64,000 nt of DNA from Plutella xylostella (Eukaryota > Arthropoda > Insecta > Lepidoptera > Plutellidae), in NCBI RefSeq assembly GCF_932276165.1, contig NC_064006.1:5222501-5286500 (forward strand). Reading direction: 5' to 3'. The notes beneath the pieces are model-generated. The model was not told the DNA's origin. It saw only the letters and a list, made by a program, of their open reading frames with translations, and did no database searches. Position numbers and translations under genes: made by a program. Positions 1 through 10,700 of this stretch are shown here, in pieces (within the stretch, counting starts at the first letter, position 1; every line of letters begins with the position of its first letter).

Positions 1-789
1 TTACATTAACAATAAACAAAACTTTAACATATTAAGTACTTAATATTATGATTTTAATAATGAAACTACGGATTATTTATAATAGGAACTTACTTATACT
101 TATAGCAAATTATTCTTCGTAATTAAGTTGCCATTTTCTATCTCTCACTTTCTATTTGTAAAGTGTTAGACAGAGACAGAGATTTCAATAAGAATAGAAT
201 CGCTTACATTGTACAGTCAAACTATAAAGTCCTGACATCAAAGAGTGCGATTTTGCTAAGACTTTTTATGATCATCAGTTATTTACTTACTTTTACCTAC
301 ATTTAAAAAATAAAATATCTATTGATTATGATTTTTAACGGATTTGTCCTTTAATAAATATAACAGATCGATTAAATACGATCTTAAACAATTAGTTAGG
401 ATCCACTTCCGTTTTCACGACTTTATAGTTGGACTGTAGTAAAATTATGATGGTGAAGAAAAACACAAAAAACTATTGAGGGTAGTCAAGAAGAACTCGA
501 TATTGTATTGACACATATACTCATTTTGCTATTGGGCTCCGAGAAGTTGCATTTATTTTTAAAACTTTTAATCATTTACGTTATTAATAATAATATATTA
601 TTAACTATACCATATAGTAAAGGTGTGCTCCATTATAAATTTATATTTGTGTGAAAGTTACCGAGTCATAAACAAAAAGGTATGTATTAAGCATTATTAG
701 AAAAGTACTTATGATGAACTTCTAATTTCAAGAAATAATGAAATCTTAATGTGAAATGATTGTTTATTTTAATACTTTGGTTGTAGACT
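1..789. other. AT-rich flank upstream of the FLYWCH/MULE-like gene
   Basis: I see no gene or clear repeat here. The bases just before the ATG at 790 (…TTTGGTTGTAG then ACT) look like a possible splice acceptor, so a 5' exon further left cannot be excluded. Confidence 0.5.
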
Positions 790-2182
790 ATGGATACGGA
801 TAATATAATGGATGAACCTGGTACCAGCCAAAAATGTGAATCGACGAATTATACCATACTGCCATCACAAAGGGGTGGGGATCTGCTCTTACTAAAAGGA
901 TATAGATATAGCAAAAGAAGAATAAATAATAATGATCATATAGTTTGGCGATGTACAAAACGAAAAATATGCAATGCATCTTTGGTCACCAATAATGGAT
1001 TAGTGGTGAAGCAAGAAGATCATAAGTGTCAGCCAAATGAGGGAGAAAATGAAGTAAAAAAAAGGGTGAACAAATGTATTCAAAAAGCTAAAAATGAAAT
1101 TACACCTATTCCGACGATTTACGCAGAGACAGTAGAAGAGTATAACGACACAGGTTTTGATATCATATCAAAAATGCCATCCTACGAGGTATTGAAGAAA
1201 ACCTTGTATAGACATAGACATTCAGCATTAAAAGCCAAAGTCACAAAGTTTACAAAGGCAAAAAATTTTAAAATCCCTGGAATATTTGAAAAATTTTTAC
1301 TGGCTGACTACTGTGAAAAAAATAATCGGATACTAGTTTTTGCGTCTCCAAAAGCTAGGTTAGTGCTAAAAACAGCAAAACATGTTTTTTTTGTGATGGC
1401 ACATTTAAATGTTGCAGTCCACCATTTAATCAACTATATGCCATACACGCTGATATAGGCAGTACCAACGAAACTAATAATATTGTTCCTGCTGCTTATG
1501 CTTTGCTTGACAATAAAAATCAAGAGACTTATGAAATTCTTTTGCAATTAATCAAGAGTCAAATAAGTGGATTTTCGCCAGAGATTTTCACCACTGACTA
1601 TGAGGCCAGTGCAATGCTGGCAATATCAGCAGTTTTCCCAGGAAGTAAAATAAATGGATGTTTATTCCATTTTGCCAGAGCTTTGTGGAGGAAAACTGAG
1701 CGTACTGGGATGAAAAAAAAGGCATAAATATATACAGGTCACATATTAAACGCTGCATTGCACTGGCTCATCTTCCCATCCAACTACTGAAGGATGGTTG
1801 GCTGTATGTACGTGGTGAGTATGTCAAAGATGACAAGTCACTAGAATTCAATCAATACTTTGAAAAGACATGGATTGAACAAAGTATATTTTCCGACAAA
1901 TGGTGTTTTTATGGCGTTCAACATAAAACCAATAACGCTGTCGAGTCTTGGAATGGTCGATTGAACAAGAAAATTGTAGCCAAACCAAATATTGCAACGC
2001 TGTTAAAAGCTTTACAAAAAGATTCCAACTATTATTTTGGAAAACTTGCAAAGGATGGTTTTATAAGTAAAAAGTCACGAGAAACCATAATAAAGCACGA
2101 AAAGATTGAACGAAATGTGAGAGAAGTATGTGACGGAGAAATTAGCATTGGTCATTGTATAGAAAAACTGGCAAACCTTTAA
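790..2182 (+). pseudogene. FLYWCH zinc finger / MULE transposase-like gene, broken by two frame shifts
   Basis: Three consecutive plus-strand reading frames make one protein of about 460 residues. Segment 1 (790 to about 1390) holds an N-terminal FLYWCH-type zinc finger: a GGD-LLL-KGYRYSKRR stretch, then W-R-C, C-N-A and a final H-K-C (Cys/Cys/His/His-type ligands, residues about 25-80). Segment 2 (about 1384-1715) continues in the -1 frame with FFCDGTFKCC, then TTDYEASAMLA and CLFHFARALWRK, typical of MULE transposase cores (DGTF carrying the first Asp, C-x2-H late in the domain). Segment 3 (about 1700-2182) is again -1 and carries NNAVESWNGRLNKK and the C-terminus. Both breaks fall at runs of eight identical bases (T8 near 1384-1391, A8 near 1711-1718). 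It is a Mutator-like transposase or a domesticated derivative. The breaks may be decay or sequence error; I saw no terminal inverted repeats around it. Confidence 0.75.
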
Positions 2183-2202
2183 ATATTTCATTATAGAAGT
2201 AG

Positions 2203-2316
2203 TATGGCGGGGTAAGACAGTCGCCGGGGGAAGACAAACTAGAGAATAAAGCTGCTTACAACTAATTTTTATACATTAATGGTCTTCCCCCGGTGACTGT
2301 CTTACCCCACCTTACT
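2203..2316. mobile_element. Fold-back MITE, about 114 bp
   Basis: Two arms of about 30 bp (left GGCGGGGTAAGACAGTCGCC, right GACTGTCTTACCCCACC) pair with few mismatches around a 50-bp AT-rich loop. There is no coding capacity. It lies 20 bp after the transposase-like gene. Confidence 0.75.
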
Positions 2317-4200
2317 ACTCAGTTTTTCAATATAATAATTGACTTTTATATTACTATTCACTGAAATAAGTAGAACTTAATAGGCATAATGGCATTATTT
2401 TGTTTCTTACATGTGGAAACTTGTAATTGGCTGTCTGTTACATACTTTGCTATTTTTACTGATATCTCTAGCTGTAAGTTTTCCTTTAAATAAATAAATA
2501 ATTGTAAAAAAAAACTAGATTATTCTGTAAATGTTGTAAAGGAATTAATTAAATTTTAGGTTTATGCATTGTTAGTCTATATAAAAATCAAAAAACGTTT
2601 TTTTAATTATTTGTAAAATAATTTTAAGTACGTTAAAGTTTTTTTTAGGAATTATTGAAGTTTATTATGTTTTTGGGAATATTATTATAGATGTGGGTAC
2701 CTAACTAGATATTACCTATTAAAAGAACTATTAGGTATATACAATTTACGTATTACGTTTTATTATTTAAGTAAAACCATGTTACATAATAACTAATATG
2801 TTGAAGTTTTATTTTTATATATTTAGTTAATTTTAAAATTATATTCAGACTTATAAAAACTATAAAGATTATATTTAATACACCAAAGCATACAAGTTAT
2901 GTGGTACTTACCTATGTATAATATATTGGTATTAAATCATAAACAAAAATGTTTCTTAAGCTTATAAAATTCTGGCACGAGTTTTCCCCTATTGGTTTCA
3001 AAAAGTGTCAACTGGTCTGCTGGATCGGCCCAGTCAACCCCTAGCAATTTTCAGAAATGTACAACTCGCCCGAAGGCCAGATTTTCTTAGGGCGAGTTGT
3101 CCCCCAAGGCGTTAGATTGATATTGTTGAATAAAATTGTAACTTGTAAGTTTCCTATCGAAGATTTTTACATCCATGTATGTATGTACATTTGTCTAGTT
3201 TAGCTCTGGAACATTATTATTAAGGGACATTCTCGTTAAATTGTTGTTAGTAACTTAAATGATACCTATATGTACAATATTATTTTACTATATATCTAAA
3301 TTCTTCCCAATTATCATTGCTATATTTGCTATCCCTATACCATTCAATCATTACGGGGGTTACTCCTACGAAAAACCAAATTTTGCAGCGCTATTAATTT
3401 TGCGGCTCTACGTATCGCTTCTTCCATAATATAGGGGAACAATTCGAAAAACATTACTGTTGGAAAAACGCCATTAATCCTAAGGAGAAAACACACAATT
3501 GTGAAAGAAATATACAATTTAACTACTTGTCAGTAAATACCTACATATTTATTACGCTTTTGTTGTTTAATTGTGCCCCTATTATTATGAAAGATCTCGC
3601 TGATTAAACACGTATCGATTGCATGGAAGCTGGAAGGTACGACCATCTAAGGTGACCTTTTATTTTAGACCTTTGACTTTTTACCCTTGAGGAAAATGAG
3701 GGGTGATAAGTTTTACGTAGGTATCTCTTTGTCTGTATCAGTTTTGTCTGCACGTGGTAGCGTAGCACCAAATCGGCTGAACTTATTTTTGATTTGTTTA
3801 GTAGATAAATTTTACACCTAGTGTTCTTAGCCATATTTTATGAAATTCAGTTTAGGTTATTATCGAAGTATATATTCAAAGTAGAGTACGCCTACAGACG
3901 TTCGCTTGTGCTTGCGACGAAGCAGCCAGACTGACGCATATCTCATCGTTATCTGTAAGCACTAATATTGGAAGCACTAATTACTTAGGCTGCCTAGGTT
4001 TAACAGAGCTGTATGATGCTAATGATACGGTAGTCGTCATGGGCCTTGTAGATAGGTAATTATGCTGTAGAAGCATGTACTATAATAACTATCTTTCCAG
4101 GTACTTATATGTATAAAAGATGATGAATTCTTTGATGAAGTAATAATTTTAAACAATAAATAAAAATAAACTTTTATTTATATTTTGTACCTTAATAGCA
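2317..4200. other. Non-coding AT-rich intergenic stretch
   Basis: No gene recognised. At 3000-3110 there is a GC-richer patch with two copies of a GGCGAGTTG/CAACTCGCC word (3064 and 3101) in opposite orientation, probably a decayed fold-back repeat. A 76-codon minus frame at 3604-3834 matches nothing I know. Confidence 0.5.
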
Positions 4201-4205
4201 AATGT

Positions 4206-4410
4206 TAAAATTTGCAAGCTGAAGTGGTTGTGGGCCACCATACAAATGCCGAAAATCCTACGAGTTCTTGTGTGGAGACAAGGCAAGCGTAGCGTGGGAC
4301 ACCCCCTGACTCACTGGAACGATAACGATAGACAGGTTGTTGGAAGTGGCTGGAAGAGGAAGGTCGAGGAAAGAGTGTTCCAGCAGTGGACATCTACTGA
4401 TGACGATTAA
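4206..4410 (+). mobile_element. RTE-type LINE 3' end fragment
   Basis: The plus frame reads as the degenerate C-terminus of an RTE-class ORF2: GKRSVGHPLTHWNDN, then GSGWKRK and a terminal QQWTS. Full RTE elements end with a GKR-x-GRP-x-RW-x-DD stretch followed by W and FVQQWT. The fragment is 5'-truncated and ends in TGATGACGA, a decayed GATGAT tail. It lies about 400 bp upstream of the PGM3 start codon. Confidence 0.7.
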
Positions 4411-4491
4411 AAATATATTTTAAGTATTCGCGCCATCTGTGCATACTTATTTGTATTAAATACGGAAAAAAATGCAAACACATTTTAACAC

Positions 4492-4510
4492 CATCTAGCG
4501 TCGAGTAGCA
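4492..4510 (+). promoter_or_regulatory. 19-bp word shared with the ADO upstream region
   Basis: CATCTAGCGTCGAGTAGCA lies 282 bp before the PGM3 ATG. The identical 19 bases recur at 22735-22753, 194 bp upstream of the ADO start codon. It may be a transcription-factor or insulator-type site or a residue of a small transposon. Function is not shown by the sequence. Confidence 0.35.
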
Positions 4511-4791
4511 AAACCATATCAATATTTAGTACGCTACCATACTAAAGTGACATTTGACATTTACGCTGTATTGTTATCCTACCGAATCTAAATGTCATAG
4601 GTTTATCGGGAAGTTACCATTTCCTGTTACAGTTTATTTTAGCCGATTAATACGGGTGAGGGAAATTGACGTTTTGAGTCGCGAGTGGTCGTGTTCGTAT
4701 GGTTATCGAAGTGCAGCGGGAATGTAAAATCTAGTTTGTTGATTTCAAGTGATTGTGATAGTGAGGCCATATAAATAAAAATCACGTCAGA

Positions 4792-7700
4792 ATGCCGCCG
4801 AGTAGCCTTCGAGTGGTGTACGCGTTCGCCAGAGAAATGTATCCAAAAACGACGGACGTTTTCATTCAATATGGGACGGCGGGATTCCGGACTAAGTAAG
4901 TTATTTTATTATTCATAGACGGGGTTTTCCGCTCTTATTAGACTTTATTACGAAGGTTACGGAATACTGCAGATATTATTGCATTATATATCGACTTTCA
5001 CTCATGTTTTCGTTGGTACATGTCATGTTGGCACCTCCTCAAGCTAAGATCATCGTACTGTAATGGAGATACGAAATTATGAGTCATTGCAGGGTCGTTT
5101 ATATACGATTTATAACGGGAAGTCTGTCCCAGTGCCGCTGGTCGATGACTCGTGATTGAACTTTATTAGCCAAACAATGATTTTGTAATTTATATCTTCA
5201 ATATTATAAACTATGAGTCTGACATAATATGATTTAAGATTTTATTATTTCCTCCTACAAATAAAACTAGTCTTTATAAGATTGTTTCTGAGGCTCTCAT
5301 AGCTATTTTTTAGGCGAGCCATGTTACACTTCCCTACACAGTCATTTCAAATTTCAGGTTGAAACAAAACATTGAATGGTTTCAAACATTTTACATAAAT
5401 TTCTTAAGTTTTTTTAAAAATCAACCTTGCGATATAAGATTGGGAACAACTGTAGTCACCAACATTGAGTAGCCTTTCCTTGAGCCTTGAACCAACGTCT
5501 TAGGTTCAATGACTGACCTTAATTTTATATTTATCAGAGATAAATTTATGTCATTATTTACTATCATTACTATCAGTTGCCTATTGTGTAGAGTTGTAGA
5601 CCTTATATTATAAGAGATTCCTCAACAAACAAGCATGTATTTGTGTTAAATTAAATTCTTGCTTACATAAATAATAACATTATTGAACCTCTAATCTCCA
5701 ATTAAACTTTGACACTAGCCATTGTAGGAATTAATTACTTCATAGCTACCATTCACGTTTGAAATGTTATAGTGCTTACAAGCCACAGATCTACCACAAA
5801 TTATAAATAACATAGTTATTTAATAATGTATATTGTAATGTTTATTCTAATATAAAATTTTCATGTGCATAGTCATTATATTATTTATCTAAATAAAGTT
5901 AGCCATACCCTCAAGCCCTCTGAATGTAATACCTGGCAGAGTTTAAGGCCAAGTACAGACAGTTGTAGGGTTCCTTTAGAGAGATTAGGGCCAAGCCATC
6001 TGATGATGATAAAATTTAGTTAAGCACCATATTTGTAATTTTATAATTTCCAGATTTAATGATTAGTACCTAATTAAATTGGAAAGAAAATGCCAGTAAA
6101 ATATTATTACCTAATTATTAAAAAGCAAACTAGTTCAAATTACATAATGAATGAATCCAAAATTAACCCATTCAAAAGTAAAACTAAATGTCAATGTCCT
6201 ACATGCTGTTGGCATCATAAATACATTTAGCCAGAAATGTGATCCAAATATATATATAGTCCTAGGTGTCATAAAATATTTGGTTCACGTGGAAAAATAA
6301 AAATAACTTGTGATCTGGATCCAGCAATTTATCTTGGCTGGAATCCAAGTGTTTAGATGCCTATACTATTATTTTATTTTACTTATCTTAACTGCCCTAT
6401 TTATGGCTAACCACTTACAGTAGAATTGTAGTTTGTGGTATTAGAATTGCTGTTTAAGTCTGTTAACTCTTAACTGTCTTAATATATATAAAATATTGTT
6501 TCTAACATACAAAATATCAATATTAATATACTTTTATATAGGATAGATAAATCACAGTATTGTATCCCAGACAGGTGGCAAGAACAGCATTGAAATGTAT
6601 AGATAATACCATTTACAAATATTAATCATTTATATTAGACAAAACATCCGTAGTCGAGTGGGCTTCAGTGATTGTAACTGGTCACTGAGGTTAAGCAACA
6701 ACTGACACGGTCAGCCATTGGATGGGTCACCGATTTCAAGTGGTTCTTTTCTGGACGCTTCCATGCTTCGGACGGCATGTTAAGCCGTGGGTCCCGGTTG
6801 CTGCTTCGGCAGCAGTCGTTAAGCCTAGTCAGAGGCCTTTGGGCGGCTTGAAAACATCTGACAGTCGGGTTTCCCACTTACCCGACAACTCTCTCAGCAC
6901 AAGCTTGCTTGTGTTGGGGTCCACCAACCCGCACTTGGCAAGCGTAGTGGACTAGGCCTAAACTCTTCCTTCATTGGAAGGAGACCCGTGCTTCAGCAGT
7001 GGGGACGTGATGGGTCGTGATGATGAGACAAAACATAAAAAACTGTTAACAACTTCAAATTCCTATAAAAACTAGTTAGATAAATGTCCTTGGCATTTCT
7101 TAAATGTCTCTGAGGACTGGGTATCCATTATTAAATGACTCATCTAAATACCTAAACATACTGAATAATGCATAGCGCTAACTGTTGAGTAGGTCCAGTT
7201 ATAATGAATAATGTAGGGACAAATTAATTGAAATAGTGCTAGTAGGTTTTAATGTGCGAACGAGGAATCTACACTTAAGCAATGGTTTTTAGCCACAATA
7301 TGTTTGTAAATGTATGTATTAAACTATTAATTCTACATCATAATCATATATCACTATATCTGGTGTTCATAAATTTTCATTTTCATTTAATTTTCAAGGG
7401 TTTTAAAAATGGGTTTTATTAATATAGTTTTCAGAATACCTATTAAAAAAAACTGAAATGAATTGTTTTAATTTTAGCTATCTAAAATCTAGATAAGTCC
7501 TGGGTTAACTACCTTTCACGTACTTACTCAAAAATATGTCGACTTCCGTTCACAACTGTGATCCCAAGTAATGATAGCCTGCCTAATATGTTTATTTGTA
7601 CCTATCTGATAAGAACTGTGTACAACCTTTGATTCTGCTAATAGTTGGATGAGTACTGTTTGATAGGTATTATTTATGCTGATAGCTGGATAGGTCGGTA

Positions 7701-10700
7701 TTATTGAGTTTTACATTAAATATTATTAATTTAGGGTTTCATATTGACAAACACAAGAGCTAGATTGTTTGTCGCGTGGTGAGGTCTAATTCCCTGTAGG
7801 TATAAATAAACTATTAGTAAAGTCATCTGTGCTGTGTTTCTTTGCATGAAAAATTGTACTGACTTGAAATCAATCTGCATTGACTCAGCTATCTACTTAC
7901 GCTAGTTACTGACCCTGTGTAAAATCACCTTTAGACTAGGTAGGAAACCATAAAATACTTATTCGCGTTTTTATCAATCTACTCCAGAAACCTAAAAAAC
8001 GCGACAACGGACTGCCTATCATTTATTTCATCAGTAATTTAATTATTATATACTAATTAGTATTAAGTTAAGCTGAAATTAACTAGCCAGTTGCTACATC
8101 AAACACATTTGGTCGCTAATGCATTCATAGAATAACGTTACAAAATAAAAATGCAACAGCCACGGCACTCTTATTGTGAAACATGCCGAATAAATAATTA
8201 AACTCTACCGACGTACGAATTAAGACTGCAAATCGTATACTCTTATTGCATCCGCTATTGTACACTGTACCTACATAGTACAGAACAGTAGTAGTAGTAG
8301 TAGATCATCATCAAATTCAGCATCTGGACGTAGGCCTGTTCCAAATCGCGAGTCCAAAATTCTAGTTTACGAAAAATACACTCACGGGCCAGGCAATAAA
8401 AATGTTCAACAGTGCTAGCATTAAGTATTCTATTCTATTCTCTGTGGGGGTGTAAGTACCTGCACCTGGCTCTATCGAATGGAACCTTTGTGCATATCCC
8501 CAAGGTCTAAACTGCCTTCCTAAGCTTGGACCATTTCCCACCACGCTGGTCCACTGCGGGTTGGTGGGTTCACATATCTAGATGTGCTAAATCTAGATAT
8601 ATGCAGGTTTCCTCACGATGTTTTCCTTCACCGTAAGAGCGATGGTATACATTGTACTTAAGTTAAAAGAACTCATTGGTACATGTCAGCGCCGCCCGCA
8701 CCGCTCCAGGATTAAGTATTTTCTCTCTTATAATTTCAGAGCCAATCTCTTGGAGCATGTGGTCTACCGCATGGGTCTGCTGGCTGTCATCCGCTCCAGA
8801 GTCAAGAATGGTATGTATTTTATATTTTTTTCCACTTACTACATTCTAGGTAAAGTTAAATTCTGTCTTTTTTCGCATACTTTGAGGTTCCCCGCGGGAA
8901 ATCTAGGATAGGAAGTTATGTTATTAAAATTAATTAATTTAAATGCTTTTATATTTTTTGTGTGAAAAACTAACCTACTTTTTATTTTTATGAAGCTTTT
9001 CATTTTGGGATTCCCTCAGGAATCTATTGAATTATTGGTTACACAACTACAGTTAGATAAATAAGGAATGGTGTAACCGCCGGAAAACGCATAACCCACA
9101 GTTCTGGGTAACGTTAAACCTACATTTCCCACAATTAACCAAGAACTCAGTCCTTCCTAGATTTCGGCAAGAAACAGCATAGCCGAACTAGCATTAGCTA
9201 ACTAACGTAGTTGTCAGTTGCTGACTGCCAGAGTGAACCGGAGTATGTAGGCATAAGGTTCAGTTGATACATAACTAGGGAAGTCACTTTCGTACTCATA
9301 ACTTTAAGCAAAAATGAGATCAAGGGGTTCTCATTGACACCCAACGAAACATGTTCTGGAGTGGAAGCCGCGACTAGGCAAACGAATCGTAGGACGCCCT
9401 CCGGCTGTGGGGTGACGACTTGCGAAAGGTGGTAATTATTGGCAGCTGTACCTAAATCGTATAGAGTGCTTTGGGAGAAGCATAAGTCCAGCAGTGACTG
9501 CTATAGGCTGATGATGATGATGATGATGAACAGACTAGAATCTTGCTCTATGTTCATAAGAGCGGACAGGTTCGGAGTATACTCTCAACCTCAAACACCG
9601 GCCTTAAGATTGGTTCGTCCGTTGCACTAAATCATTGGTTGGCTGCATTGTCCGTAGGTACAGCTATTAATAACTACCTAGCATCCGTAGAGAATCGTGC
9701 AGTTAATTTAATGGAGCATATGCCCTGACTATAGGATGGACATAGCTGGCTGATATATTTTATAGCTTTTCCTTACTAAAGATCAATATTTAATACCTGT
9801 AGCCAAAATATAAAGAGTTTTCAGCTGTTTGCAGCTGCGACATGTTATTGCGAGATATTAGGATAAAAAAATCTTCGCCGGCACGGGTCCGTTATCGACG
9901 TCAATGTATAAGCTCGTTTAACTTCCACCAATCGCGACATAGTGACGTTTATAATATACGTCGCGTCGATAGGCCCGTGCCGCGGTGTGGTTGACGACAA
10001 GCAAGCAGATGATTGTAAACAAATCTTCCCTGTTTATAATATTAGTGTAAACTGTGAAGTATAATGTGTACGTAACGCAACGTAAATATATTGCTTGCCC
10101 AACGCATTGGACTATCGAGCTGGTAGCTGTAAAAATCTTCTTTAACTTATTAAACCTTTAACGGCCAGACTACTCAAATTATTTTATTGCTTTTCTCCCA
10201 TAACTCAAGAAGTTTATGTCCAAAATATGGATTCCAATCCATTAAATACTATGGCAGATTGAGGGTTAAATAAAAATAATAATAACAATATTTTTCCCAG
10301 GTCGCACGATCGGCATAATGATAACGGCGTCCCACAACTTGGAGCCTGACAACGGGGTGAAGTTAGTCGACCCTGACGGAGAGATGCTGGATGGGAGCTG
10401 GGAGGAGATTGCTACCAGGATGGCTAACGTCAGGTATGCCTGTCTCTTTCACTCACGTGTGGTGTAGGATATGGTTGTCTCGCTTGTGGGGCTAGTGCAG
10501 CCAATGTCAGGTGTGTACATGTCTCTTTCACTCATGTGTGGTGTAGGTCTAGCTGTCTCACTTTCGCACGATAGGTTCGATCAATGTAAGTGAATGAAGC
10601 TGGTGGACCCTGACGGAGAGATGTTTGATGGGAGCTGGGAGGAGATTGCTACGAGGATGGCCAACGTCAGGTATGCCTGTCTCTTTCACTCACATGTGCT

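Noticed and set aside
1711..1718. Programmed -1 frameshifting in the MULE-like gene as the main explanation
   Set aside because: Two separate slippery sites in one short gene are unlikely, and I saw no strong downstream pseudoknot. Indels in homopolymers are simpler. The question is kept only as a finding to check.
8690..8720. CCGCTCCAGGATTAAG before exon 2 as a copy of CCGCTCCAGAGTCAAG inside exon 2
   Set aside because: The match is only about 13 of 16 bases with no extension, so it is probably coincidence.
8618..8911. 97-codon plus frame running through PGM3 exon 2
   Set aside because: Only 8740-8810 is exon. The frame before and after it is intron read-through.
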